Assembly (NCBI RefSeq): GCF_042431545.1
Contig: NZ_JBHLYX010000006.1
DNA: 64,000 bases
Source of the DNA: Pseudoalteromonas xiamenensis
GTDB lineage: Bacteria > Pseudomonadota > Gammaproteobacteria > Enterobacterales > Alteromonadaceae
Strand: one strand, 5' to 3'
Part shown: one piece after another, positions 10,209 to 18,739 of the stretch
How the letters are laid out: each line of letters begins with the position of its first letter
Numbering within the stretch: the stretch's first letter is position 1
Made by a program: the position numbers and the translations under genes
The notes under the pieces: generated by a model
Seen by the model: only the letters and a program-made list of their open reading frames with translations
The model's database searches: none
What the model was told of the DNA's origin: nothing

Positions 10209-11278
10209 TGCTTTTTCTCCTCTCGCATTTCTACTTTCATACTCTCTTTAAGTCCTTTTTTTCCATTAAGAATCACTCTATCTCCTTCTTGCAGATCAGA
10301 TCTCACCACAAATCCCTGAGGTATTGTTCTCTTAACTTCAACTAGATGCTTATGGATGAGATTATTATTATCTATGGACCAGACAAAATAGGTTTGAGCA
10401 TCGATGTTCAACGCATCGTATGAAATTTGAAATAGACCGATCCGAGGTTTTTCCAGAGCGACGGTTATTCTTTGTCCAAAGAACAATTGCTGTGCTTCAG
10501 GTAATCGGAGATAAACAGTCATAAACTGTCCTGCTATGTCTAACTCATTACTTATTCTCAATAAACTCAGTTCTTCATTATCTAAATAGAAACGAGCATC
10601 GTTAAGCCTTTCGTACTCTTCAAATAGTGTAAGAGTAAGACGGCAGTTTAATTGATTCGGCACCTCAGGAGTTAAATCTAGTACTGTTTGCCCTTGAACT
10701 GCCCAGGAACCAGGCTGAATATTTATACTGGATACTACACCGTCAAAAGGAGCATAGTGTTTAAGATGCAATAATTGATACTGCACTGTGCTTAGCTCAA
10801 CTTTTAGAGTTTGGGCTCTTAATTGCGCCTGACGATAGGCTAGTTCCAGACTATCTAAGTCCGAACTAGAAATTAGTTCCTGCTTCCCTAACAATTTCAG
10901 CCTATTAAACTCTTCTAAATCATATAAATAGTTGTTCTCAGCAGACTCTATTTCAGCTTTTAAGATCTTCTGTCTTTGTTCTAAGTAGAAATCATGTTGC
11001 ACTGCAACTAATTCCCCTTTTTTGACCTTGCTTCCTACCGGTAATATCCATTTAACCTCCGCTTCTGCATGGCTTGATAGAATGTGACGAAACGTTGCTT
11101 CTGTTCGACAATACATTATTGTTTGCTCACCACCCTTCCATGGAAGCACAGGTTCAGCTTCGACTTTGTGTTCTGCAAGTGCACGATTTGTGCAAATTAC
11201 GCTCGCAAAAAAAAGGAATTGTGACAACCTTCTTATTTTTTTAGAACCTTTGTCTAAAGCTTGAAAAAAGTAGGTCAT
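10205..11278 (-). CDS. RND periplasmic adaptor (membrane fusion protein)
   Basis: 357 residues with an N-terminal signal segment (FLFFASVICTNRALA) and no lipobox. The order is barrel-sandwich half (ILPVGSKVKKGELVAVQ), an alpha-helical hairpin rich in coiled coil (residues about 105-165), the second sandwich half (YAPFDGVVSSINIQPGSWAV), then beta-barrel and C-terminal domains. It bridges the RND permease to an outer-membrane channel (family role). It is the first gene of the operon and its stop overlaps the permease start by 4 bp. Confidence 0.9.
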   Translation of the reverse strand: MTYFFQALDKGSKKIRRLSQFLFFASVICTNRALAEHKVEAEPVLPWKGGEQTIMYCRTEATFRHILSSHAEAEVKWILPVGSKVKKGELVAVQHDFYLEQRQKILKAEIESAENNYLYDLEEFNRLKLLGKQELISSSDLDSLELAYRQAQLRAQTLKVELSTVQYQLLHLKHYAPFDGVVSSINIQPGSWAVQGQTVLDLTPEVPNQLNCRLTLTLFEEYERLNDARFYLDNEELSLLRISNELDIAGQFMTVYLRLPEAQQLFFGQRITVALEKPRIGLFQISYDALNIDAQTYFVWSIDNNNLIHKHLVEVKRTIPQGFVVRSDLQEGDRVILNGKKGLKESMKVEMREEKKH

Positions 11279-11682
11279 TTAAAAAACTCTCTATAGTTAA
11301 AAGAACTATCTTTTCAAATTCAACGTAATAAAGAATGACCAAAGTGGGAAATATGATGACTAAAATGTGATTAGCGCAATTTTTCATCTATTTACATTGT
11401 TTACTGAACGTTTTTGAATGGAAAGCCAAGGTCTTAATTAGTTTGGTATGTAAAGTATTAATAGAGTTGTTGTTAGCGGAGTATTCGATTTGATGTAAAC
11501 ATAAGATGTCTCCTGTTTTTCTATAACAGAAAACTCTAATTAAACATGTCTAAGTTTAAAGGAAGTGGAAAAAGACATTTCAGGTAGCAATTACACGAGT
11601 GGATTAAGGAACACAGGGTAAAGTTTGATTGAGTTGATTCAAATGAAACTAACTCATTTACTAGCGAACTTGAACAGTAAGG
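11279..11682. other. Intergenic region upstream of the RND operon
   Basis: About 400 bp with no gene seen. It holds the promoter side of the adaptor gene and the region after the S41 peptidase terminator-like hairpin. No TTTCAC direct repeat was found here. Confidence 0.45.
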
Positions 11683-11719
11683 AAGTTTATTAGGGGCTGA
11701 GGCAGCCTCTAATAAACTT
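11683..11719 (-). terminator. Strong hairpin after the S41 peptidase gene
   Basis: Two 17-base arms (11683-11699 and 11703-11719, ...TTATTAGGGGCTG against CAGCCTCTAATAA...) pair with one G-T wobble around the 3-base loop AGG. It begins 14 bp past the stop codon of the minus-strand peptidase gene. There is no clear T-run after it, so it may protect the mRNA end rather than terminate by itself. Confidence 0.55.
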
Positions 11720-11733
11720 GGGAAGTATAATTT

Positions 11734-13200
11734 TTAATCGAGAAGGCTTATAACTGCTTCAATTGCAAGATCTTCACCGACTTGTCTCGAAGAGTAATCC
11801 AAAAATGGAACCTCAACATCGGCTGGTATACCAGATTTCTCATACCATTGACCGTCTGCCGAAAGGTATTTTTCATTAGATAAGTTAAATTTAAAGCCAT
11901 TTGGTAGGCTTTTTTCCAACGCGTCTGAGAGACTACCCTGCGTGTTTTCACCAACAATAATTACGTTTGGTTGTGACTTCATAAGCAATACGAAAACTTC
12001 TGCTGCGCTTACTGTAGAAGCACTTGTCAATATAAAAATCGGCTTTGTATATGCATTGCTTGAAGGTTCTAGTTCATAATTAAGAGTGAACATATTTCCT
12101 AAATGATCCGAAACCTCTTTTGACGCAAGAATCCCACCATTCGTGATCAAATGTTTCGCATACATCATTGACACAGCATCAAACCCACCATTATTGAATC
12201 TGACATCAACGATTAACGCATCAGTATCTGCAAGTTCACCTAATGCTTTATTGATTCCAGTATTAGCTTGACCTATTTCGCCTTCCAAATCTAAGTCCGG
12301 AGAGAGACCTGCCATTTTATTGATTGCTAGATAGCCAATATTTGAAGATTGGAACCACATCAACGCATCATCACCAAAAGTCATTATACTGGATTGTTCT
12401 TCTGCGTAAGAAGCTGTAATTTGCTTAAATGCATTCACAGAATCATCAATATACTCGTTCGCAGCTTGAGTTAACTCCACAGGAATAGTTGAACCCAAAT
12501 TGTTCAATAACATAAACTCTTCAAGTAATACTTCCCAGAAGACAGGTTTATTATTAATTGAAGCAGTTCCAATACTGCCACTTGATATTGAAACGTGAGT
12601 ATCATTTAAGTTTAAAATTGCCTGATAAAATATTTCAAATAATTCTTCGTCGCTTGTTGTAGCATCGACTCCAGAGATAGCACTTTCGTAAACAGCATTC
12701 CAATCGGTATTACTTAAACCAAAGTCCAAATAATATTCTTTAAAGCTTTCGAAAAAAATCTTAACATTTTTCATAGGATCGCGAGAGTATCCATTTTCTC
12801 CCACCTTTTTTTCGTAACCATTAGAGCAAGAAGCGGGTAACTGAGAATATTTGACATAAGGAGGCGTAGGGGCATGGAATTCACTTGTGCCATAATCACT
12901 AAATAGATAAATTTCAGATTGCTGAGATGACATTGATAAAAAGTCATTCAACTGGGACTCGGTATCAAAACCCGTCGAAAAGTCTAGTAGACAAAAATTT
13001 GTCGTATAGTCGAAAGCTTCAATACTACCATTTGAAATTTTTAACCCCTTACCATATGGTTCAGACAACCAAATTCCGTCAAATTTTGTCTCTATAACAG
13101 TGCCAGAAGTATCTACTACAGACGATTCTTTGTCATCGTCGCTACAACCTAGTAGTGTAAGCATAACTGCAGGAATTACTAGTTGATATATAGGTTTCAT
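11734..13200 (-). CDS. S41-family peptidase, lipoprotein
   Basis: 488 residues. The signal peptide ends in lipobox LLGC with Cys near residue 19, then SDDD, so it is predicted to be lipid-anchored. The C-terminal half has the tail-specific protease fold: YLAINKMAG, LIVDVRFNNGGFD, and ILTSASTVSAAEVF, whose Ser is the likely nucleophile, then VGENTQGSLSD and a GIPADVEV end. The N-terminal region (residues 40-170) has no recognised domain. Upstream is a TTTCAC direct-repeat promoter with a very short leader, and a run of seven G lies where the ribosome binds. Two further S41 genes (42362 and 63607) occur in the window. Confidence 0.88.
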   Translation of the reverse strand: MKPIYQLVIPAVMLTLLGCSDDDKESSVVDTSGTVIETKFDGIWLSEPYGKGLKISNGSIEAFDYTTNFCLLDFSTGFDTESQLNDFLSMSSQQSEIYLFSDYGTSEFHAPTPPYVKYSQLPASCSNGYEKKVGENGYSRDPMKNVKIFFESFKEYYLDFGLSNTDWNAVYESAISGVDATTSDEELFEIFYQAILNLNDTHVSISSGSIGTASINNKPVFWEVLLEEFMLLNNLGSTIPVELTQAANEYIDDSVNAFKQITASYAEEQSSIMTFGDDALMWFQSSNIGYLAINKMAGLSPDLDLEGEIGQANTGINKALGELADTDALIVDVRFNNGGFDAVSMMYAKHLITNGGILASKEVSDHLGNMFTLNYELEPSSNAYTKPIFILTSASTVSAAEVFVLLMKSQPNVIIVGENTQGSLSDALEKSLPNGFKFNLSNEKYLSADGQWYEKSGIPADVEVPFLDYSSRQVGEDLAIEAVISLLD

Positions 13201-13221
13201 GGTTACCCCCCCTAAAAAAGT

Positions 13222-13257
13222 ATATTACCTCACACACTAGGTGAAACCAGGGTGAAA
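13222..13257 (-). promoter_or_regulatory. TTTCAC direct-repeat promoter of the S41 lipoprotein gene
   Basis: On the minus strand, TTTCAC-CCTGG-TTTCAC occupies 13257-13241 with an 11-bp period. A TAATAT -10 element is at 13227-13222, 2 bp further downstream than in the other members. Translation starts at 13200. Confidence 0.65.
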
Positions 13258-13260
13258 CGG

Positions 13261-13604
13261 AGTAAAAAATTGAGTTGAAGATTCTCGCGGGCATCAACAA
13301 ATACAGGCATCTAAAAGCTATAGTAGTCCTGGCATGATTCTCTTTGTGAAGACTATGACTCCCCGCCCTATCGGACTAGACATTTTATTGAATATTTAGT
13401 GGGAAATCCCTGTGTTTTATGTCTTAGAATCAATGCATCACAGGTCAATTTCATTCAAATAAATCTCTGCCAATTGAGCTGTGTATTTTAGCTTATTCTT
13501 GTGTTGGATAAATGCGTACTTTGGTGGCTCTAACATTTTACCGTTCATAGAAACCATATAGTAATAAGGTCTTACAATGGTATTTAAAGTGAGTGCACAC
13601 AATA
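13261..13604. other. Boundary between the S41 gene and the replicon core
   Basis: No secure gene. A minus-strand ORF of 69 codons (13438-13647) overlaps the IS200-type fragment and resembles nothing I know. This stretch probably marks the junction with the decayed plasmid-like segment. Confidence 0.35.
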
Positions 13605-13760
13605 ATGAGTCGCTATCTGAGTATCTTAACAAAACATAACGTGACAAAACTCGTTATTCATTTGGTCTTCACTACCAAATACAGAGGCAAATTATTTGAT
13701 GGAACTATGAGACAGCAGGTTCTAGAAGCTTTCGGATCACCATGTGAAAAACTAAATTCG
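13605..13760 (+). mobile_element. IS200/IS605 tnpA N-terminal fragment
   Basis: The frame from ATG 13605 reads MSRYLSILTKHNVTKLVIHL then VFTTKYRGKLFDG, the conserved start of IS200-type Y1 transposases (HNVxKLxxHLVFxTKYR). Similarity stops after about 50 residues, well before the HUH and catalytic Tyr motifs, so it cannot act. It abuts the broken DGQHR gene on the opposite strand, and its insertion or deletion probably removed that gene's 3' end. Confidence 0.6.
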
Positions 13761-14330
13761 CTCACGACTTTACGAGTAAAACGAGTCAATAACTGTCGAG
13801 AGCCCATCGCAATACATTGTGAAGTGTTTGGTTGTTGTGGAGATTTATTTATGTAAGTAAAAATCAGGGCTTCAGATTCATATCCGCGCGACAACACAAA
13901 ATTTATATCTGTCGTATGGACCGTTAGCTTTGGATTAGCTTCTAATGCGCTCTTAATCGCCATCAGCCGGCCTTGAACGTCAACAAAGCACTGAAAGGAC
14001 CTCTTTTTCAATAAAAGTTCTTACAACCCCGTTTAGGTGTGTGTTCTCAATATCAAAAGCCTCAACAATTGCTACCAGTTCTGGAAATACAAAATCAGGG
14101 TCACTCAAGATGTAATTAGAAATGGCTTATGCTTCTTGATTTGGACTGTTCACGCTGGAACATGACACCGGCAGGTAATTTTTAACGAACAACCTGGTTA
14201 AAATGAATATTCAGTTCCCCAAAACTAAATTTTGATGTGATTGTTATACGGTAGCTTTCTTTGCCTTTCAATGCGTAAAAGCAATACGGCGCTACCGATT
14301 GGTAATAACGGAAATAGACAAAATCTACTT
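13760..14330 (-). pseudogene. DGQHR-domain (DndB-like) protein, broken
   Basis: Reading the minus strand across frames gives a coherent protein. It has KESYRITITSKFSFG, an in-frame TAA after VVR, KLPAGVMFQREQSKSRS, a frameshift, ILSDPDFVFPELVAIVEAFD, another frameshift, then FVDVQGRLMAIKSALEANPK and INKSPQQPNTSQCIAM. The FVD-x-QGRL and INKSPxxPN segments match the DGQHR family, which includes DndB of the phosphorothioation system (family knowledge from memory); the G after D is V here. At least two frameshifts and one stop make it a pseudogene. A broken DndC-like gene lies at 18740-19990 on the same strand. Confidence 0.55.
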
Positions 14331-14545
14331 CGTCTTAAACTCAAAGGTTAATAAACAAGGTTAAATATGGTTAGATCTAAGGTAATAAGGTTAAAGGACT
14401 TTAAAGTGAACTTATCTATTTGAAAAAAATAAGTTTTGTTGGAAATTGCAGATCTAGATTACTACATGTATAGATCAAGATTACGATATGTTTGAGATCA
14501 CATTTACTACATGTTGTCTATTAATATCAGTCACTTACATTGTAG

Positions 14546-14554
14546 TTGTCCACA
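14546..14554 (+). promoter_or_regulatory. DnaA box, one mismatch
   Basis: TTGTCCACA, one change from the strong box TTATCCACA. It lies between iterons 3 and 4. Confidence 0.5.
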
Positions 14555-14610
14555 TAACTACTCACAGTAAGTCGCTTCAGATCAAAATTACATTATGTTC
14601 AAATCGAGAG

Positions 14611-14619
14611 TTATCCACA
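14611..14619 (+). promoter_or_regulatory. DnaA box, perfect
   Basis: TTATCCACA between iterons 4 and 5, same orientation as the iterons. Confidence 0.75.
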
Positions 14620-14658
14620 ATTTATAGTTGGTAACATACTGATAATAATGAAAATCAT

Positions 14659-14679
14659 GTAGTAGATCTGATCTACTAC
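14659..14679. promoter_or_regulatory. Inverted half-iteron repeat
   Basis: GTAGTAGATC and its exact reverse complement GATCTACTAC flank a single T. The arms resemble iteron ends placed head to head. In iteron plasmids, Rep dimers bind such inverted half-sites as operators, though usually in the rep promoter (family knowledge); here it is about 920 bp from rep. Confidence 0.45.
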
Positions 14680-14715
14680 CAGTAGAGATCATATTTACTA
14701 CATGTCAGCGCTTGC

Positions 14716-14724
14716 TTATCCACA
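14716..14724 (+). promoter_or_regulatory. DnaA box, perfect
   Basis: TTATCCACA immediately before iteron 6. Together with 14546 and 14611 it defines a DnaA-binding side of the origin. Confidence 0.75.
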
Positions 14725-15602
14725 TGTTTCAGATCAGCATTACTACATGTTTATAAAATGGTCTCTTAGCTTCATTTAAAGCTGTGTTAAGCCCTTTACA
14801 CTTTAAGTCAGCTAGGCGAAATCTGTAAATACTGTACGTGTAGATCAGAATTACTCCATGTTGGCAGGTAATAGTGCTTTAAAATCCACCAGTCAAACCA
14901 TGATTACTACATGTTTATCGATAAATAGATGCCGATTAATCTATCCAGATCAGATTTACTCTATGTTAGTGGATGTTTTGGTTGAAAGTTCAACACTCAG
15001 ATCGTGAATACTCCATGTTTGTCTAATTAAAGAGCCTATATGCTATTACTCAGATCAGAATTACTCCATGTTAGTTGATATCGAAACTATAAAACCATAG
15101 TGTCAGATCATGATTACTACATGTTTAGAAGGTAAATCTCATTAATTCACACGTAGAGATCATAATTACTCTATGTTTTCATTAGTAGTCAGGTGCAAAA
15201 TTAACCAGACAGATCAAAATTACTCCATGTTAACTCCACCTTTACTGAAGTTTTATAGATCGGACCATGATTCCTACATGTATTCGGTGTCAATTGAGGG
15301 CTGTGAGTTAGATACAGATCAGTATTACTACATGTTTGATGATTTTAATGAGTGAAAAATGGACGCTCAGATCACAATTACTCTATGTTTTGCCGATTCA
15401 GTTCATCGTTCCTCCATGTTTCGAGAGGATTTTGCATCCTTTTCTAAGTATTTGTCGGTTTTATTTGAGTGTAGATCAGATTTACTCCATGTTTTATGTG
15501 TTCAGATCAGATTTACTCTATGTTTTGTGTGTTATCTAAGTTTCAATTAACTCGGTAATACTGTAGCTTTACTTTGAGTACCTAAGCCGCATAATAATCA
15601 AA

Positions 15603-16739
15603 ATGAAAAGCGTATCACTAAACAATTTGCCCCCTAGTGTTCGTAGAGATATCGAACACATAGAGACCGCACAGCAAGTTCAGCAGTTATCGTTATTTGT
15701 TGAAAGCAAAATAGCTAATGCTGGCCTTCGCAGTTCTATAAGTAATACGTTTGTTGGTTATGATTTGTGGTCTAGATTTATTAGACATAAACGCGAACAA
15801 GTGCCTGTTTCTGCGGCTAACAGTAAAGTAATCGTGTCACGGAAAGTTTCTGAGAAAATTGACAATGTATTGTATGAAGGTGTGCTTGATATATCCCCTG
15901 CCCTAATCAAAGGCAAAGACACAGATTATTTAGCCTGGCCATCCGATAGAGAAGAAAAAGTAGAGCGAGCTCTAATTAGGTTGGGGGCGCAAGGTAAGAT
16001 AGTTAAGATTTCAGGTCGAGTTGGAGAAAGGTACGCGATTGTCTTCACGCTTAGAGAACTCCAAACAGAACTTAAATCGGTTTCGCAAACACTATCAGTC
16101 AGTGAAATTAAAGAATCGTTGATGATCTTAAAAGGCGCTGAACTTTCGATGCAGTACCGTGAAGTGGATGGTGACAATGAGTCATACAGTGAATCGAGTA
16201 TGAACTACATCAGCAGCATTCATTTCTCTGGTTCTAGTGGTAAATCAACGGTTAAGTGTATTGCGTTTCTTAACGAAGTAATGTCGCAACAAATCGAAGG
16301 GTTAACATACAGAAGCTATTATTTTGACCGGGTGCAGTCGTTCAAACGCTCGTTAAGCAGATGGTTAGCGCTTAGGTTATACCAAGTTTTTCGCTACGCG
16401 GCGACAGGAAAGACATACCACTTCATGCTTGTAAATATGTCGATAAAGTTCGGTTCGATCACATCCGAAGAGGAGGTGGCTGATAGGCTAACTGCCATAC
16501 GTCGAGATATGACACAGACAATGAAAGACTTTATTGAGTCTGATATTATTGAGAACTACACGATAGAGAATGTTAAAGACAAAGATGGTGTGATTGTTGA
16601 TTACAAATATGAAATTCATCCAACAGAAAGATTTTGTGAAGAAGTATTAAATCTAAACAAACAGCACCGCACAAGAATTGCTAAAGCTACTGCAGCTCTC
16701 GAAGAGCTTACTTTAGATGAAGATTCAGAAAAGTTGTAA
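15603..16739 (+). CDS. Plasmid-type replication initiator
   Basis: 378 residues, intact, beginning about 80 bp after the last iteron. Residues about 95-200 hold a winged-helix-like block (ALIKGKD, WPSDREEKVERALIRLG, FTLRELQTELKS, LSVSEIKESL) that is colinear with the broken second initiator at 25989-26616. The second half (RSYYFDRVQSFKRSLSRWLA, YHFMLVNMSIKFGS) looks like a second winged-helix domain, as in Rep_3-type initiators. It should bind the iterons and open the origin with DnaA. No clear Shine-Dalgarno sequence precedes the ATG. The stop codon lies inside the 31-bp palindrome at 16725-16755. Confidence 0.82.
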   Translation: MKSVSLNNLPPSVRRDIEHIETAQQVQQLSLFVESKIANAGLRSSISNTFVGYDLWSRFIRHKREQVPVSAANSKVIVSRKVSEKIDNVLYEGVLDISPALIKGKDTDYLAWPSDREEKVERALIRLGAQGKIVKISGRVGERYAIVFTLRELQTELKSVSQTLSVSEIKESLMILKGAELSMQYREVDGDNESYSESSMNYISSIHFSGSSGKSTVKCIAFLNEVMSQQIEGLTYRSYYFDRVQSFKRSLSRWLALRLYQVFRYAATGKTYHFMLVNMSIKFGSITSEEEVADRLTAIRRDMTQTMKDFIESDIIENYTIENVKDKDGVIVDYKYEIHPTERFCEEVLNLNKQHRTRIAKATAALEELTLDEDSEKL

Positions 16740-16755
16740 TTTACAACTTTTCTGA
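16725..16755. promoter_or_regulatory. parS-like site inside a 31-bp perfect palindrome
   Basis: Contains AAGTTGTAATTTACAACTT (16731-16749), extended to 15-base arms by TCAGAA on each side. It forms the 3' ends of both rep and the convergent broken gene, so both reading frames end Ser-Glu-Lys-Leu-stop inside it. The same 19-bp core recurs near parB. Confidence 0.65.
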
Positions 16756-17094
16756 CACTGATTTAGCAACCTTGATTAAAGAAGACATACTGAACCCCTG
16801 GACTTTCAGGTCTAGCAACTGCTCCGCAAAATCCTTATTAGGCATATTCGTTTCGAAAATACACTCTATCATTCCAAGATTAACTATGAAGTCAAAGACA
16901 CCATACTCGCCGTTGTGCCTGCAAATATAGTGTGCATTTCTCACGAACCAAGAGATTTCTGATGCTGAGTCTGTATTGCCAGTGTCGTTATATTCTTTCG
17001 AGATACCACGAATCTCTTCGTAGTTAAAATCCAGAATTACTCATGCATCTATATTTTTTGACCAATTAATGAAGTGCTGTGTTTGCATTGCCAT
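16741..17094 (-). pseudogene. Unknown protein gene with a single nonsense codon
   Basis: ATG 17094 is preceded by a good site (TAGGAGATACT). The frame reads MAMQTQHFINWSKNIDA, then in-frame TGA at 17043-17041, then VILDFNYEEIRGISKEYN and on without a frameshift to ...SVSEKL. Without the TGA it would give about 117 residues. A GTG at 16944 could restart translation of 67 residues. No family recognised. It converges on rep and shares the 31-bp palindrome as its end. Confidence 0.55.
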
Positions 17095-17175
17095 AGTATC
17101 TCCTACTCTTAAACTGGGAACACATTAACAGTAATTGAAACTTGCGCAGCCAATAGGTGCAGCAGAAATTCGACA

Positions 17176-17694
17176 TCAAAAATCCAAAGCCGCTAATGAA
17201 ATTTCATTCTTCATGTTGAAAGATTTTTCAAAGACATTGACCGAGCTTACAGTTAGGCAGTCGAATAGAGAGCCAATTCCATTTATCCTTACTAAGACAT
17301 CTTCTTTGGTTATGCACTCATTACTTCCTAACCTTGATTGCTCATTTCGTGGTAATTCGCTTTCAATTCAATTAAAGCCTTCGATTACATTGTCACAGAA
17401 TGAAAATAACGAGTAACGATTACTTGAATTTTCAAATATGACAGCACTATAACGGTGGTCAAATAGCTGTCTCAGCCTCGACTCATCAGTAAACGTCAGG
17501 CGTATATACTGAATAATTCCTCTATTAATGTTGACTTGTTGGCTAAAGTCGGTGCCATCAAATGCAAAAACTCCATGTGCAAAATGTGAGCTAGCGTAAA
17601 GCTAGTCGATAAACGACTTTTCATAAATAAGTACCACAGAAGCTTTCATTTCAGCAAGTTGTGCAAATGTAAAAGTACAATCTTGATTTTCCAT
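17176..17694 (-). pseudogene. Unknown protein gene broken by two in-frame stops
   Basis: From ATG 17694 one frame reads MENQDCTFTFAQLAEMKASV, stop TAG near 17604, ASSHFAHGVFAFDGTDFSQQ, stop TGA 17370-17368, then CITKEDVLVRINGIGSLFD, ending at TGA 17178-17176. The frame is kept throughout and the composition is protein-like, so this looks like a recently broken gene of about 170 codons. No family recognised. It follows the 253-residue gene on the same strand. Confidence 0.4.
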
Positions 17695-17755
17695 AGAACG
17701 AATCAAGTTTCTGTGCTTCTCTTTAATAGAAGCTCGATGCTTGTTTCTGTGTGAG

Positions 17756-18517
17756 CTAATTTTTTGCAAGTACCGATGTCTTGTACTTACGATAATCAGC
17801 CACCGAAAAAACTGCAAGAATGGGAAAGTGACCAAAGATATTTGTATGGCGTGCATTTGAGTATGGAATGAACTGTTCGTCGGTTTCCTGGGAAAGTGCA
17901 ACAATTCCTAACTCGTCAAATCTGAATAAACCGAGACGGTTAAAATACGCAGTACGGCACAAAATGCTTTTTGTGTTACTCAGCACCATTGGGGAAAGTT
18001 TTAGCACACTATATCTAATTAGCATTTTAAATGGCTCAATACCGCCATAAAAAGCTTTTTCATTATTTCGTCGACCAGACAATGACCTTGTATTGCTGCC
18101 CATTGTTCTTTCGATTCCACCAAATTGAATGAAATTGTCCAAACTCACTAAGTCAATATTATAGCCTGACTCCGTGTCATCCACTGGCTGTATGTTAAGT
18201 GCATGTACATATTGAGGTGAAGTCGCATAAAGCGGTATGCATTCACACAACTTGTTGTACAAATTTGGCATGGTCGCTCGAAACGAAAAACTAGAAGAGT
18301 TTAATGAAGTTCGCCCACGACTTGTCACTTTAAAATTCCCACCTACCCGCTTCACCCTTTTTATTGTGCACTTAGAAAATTGCATACGATGCTTTTTGGA
18401 CTTTGCGGTAATAGATATTTTGTCGAACCAGTCGAGAGCACCTATTCCTGAAAGTTGTAAATTATAACTTTCATAAAGGATATTTGGCTCAAATATCTTG
18501 GCATCATTAACCGGCAT
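17756..18517 (-). CDS. Hypothetical protein, 253 residues
   Basis: An uninterrupted frame in a region where most others are broken. The product is soluble, basic, without signal peptide or membrane segment, and matches no family I know. A degenerate copy of the parS-like palindrome lies inside the first codons (18452-18470). Upstream on the same strand, about 18700-18506, another coherent stretch (EYPIVDSNSAIVSDIPGAV) suggests a further decayed gene. It may be a surviving member of the cargo operon behind the PAPS-reductase-like gene. Confidence 0.5.
   Translation of the reverse strand: MPVNDAKIFEPNILYESYNLQLSGIGALDWFDKISITAKSKKHRMQFSKCTIKRVKRVGGNFKVTSRGRTSLNSSSFSFRATMPNLYNKLCECIPLYATSPQYVHALNIQPVDDTESGYNIDLVSLDNFIQFGGIERTMGSNTRSLSGRRNNEKAFYGGIEPFKMLIRYSVLKLSPMVLSNTKSILCRTAYFNRLGLFRFDELGIVALSQETDEQFIPYSNARHTNIFGHFPILAVFSVADYRKYKTSVLAKN
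18452..18470. promoter_or_regulatory. Degenerate parS-like site
   Basis: AAGTTGTAAATTATAACTT, one mismatch to the 19-bp palindrome. The flanking bases extend the symmetry to GAAAG and CTTTC. It lies within the coding sequence of the 253-residue gene. Confidence 0.4.
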
Positions 18518-18739
18518 AAAGGTAGCTTCTCTCGTTGGAGAAAACTAATATTCTTGCCCATCGGCTGCAGTTAAAAAGTCTAACATCGGTGATGTTGGGA
18601 TACGGCATGTTATCATCCGGTAGCATATTAACCGCACCTGGAATATCAGATACAATTGCTGAATTTGAATCTACAATGGGATACTCAACTCTTGCCCGTT
18701 ACATACTTTCATCCAAATGACTAATTCTTGGAATGAAGG

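Larger units (their letters stand above)
14450..15524 (+). repeat. Replication origin: about 20 directly repeated 21-bp iterons
   Basis: Consensus is AGATCA, two variable bases, ATTACT, any base, CATGTT, all in one orientation. Copies start at 14450, 14472, 14495, 14579, 14686, 14731, 14842, 14895, 14947, 14999, 15052, 15105, 15157, 15211, 15262, 15316, 15369, 15400, 15473 and 15504. Those at 14895, 15262 and 15400 are the most diverged. From 14842 to 15369 the spacing is 51-54 bp; the last steps are 31, 73 and 31 bp. Seventeen copies contain GATC. The array ends about 80 bp before the initiator gene, so it should be the Rep binding and copy-control region (inference). Confidence 0.9.

Noticed and set aside
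14450..15524. Regular repeats with unrelated DNA between them, like a CRISPR array
   Set aside because: The repeats vary at several positions, spacing drops to 22-31 bp in places, no cas gene is present, and the initiator gene and DnaA boxes identify an iteron origin.
15173..15550. Short ORFs within the iteron region
   Set aside because: Their sequence is just translated iterons (repeating LLYVL/YSMFY patterns) without ribosome-binding sites.
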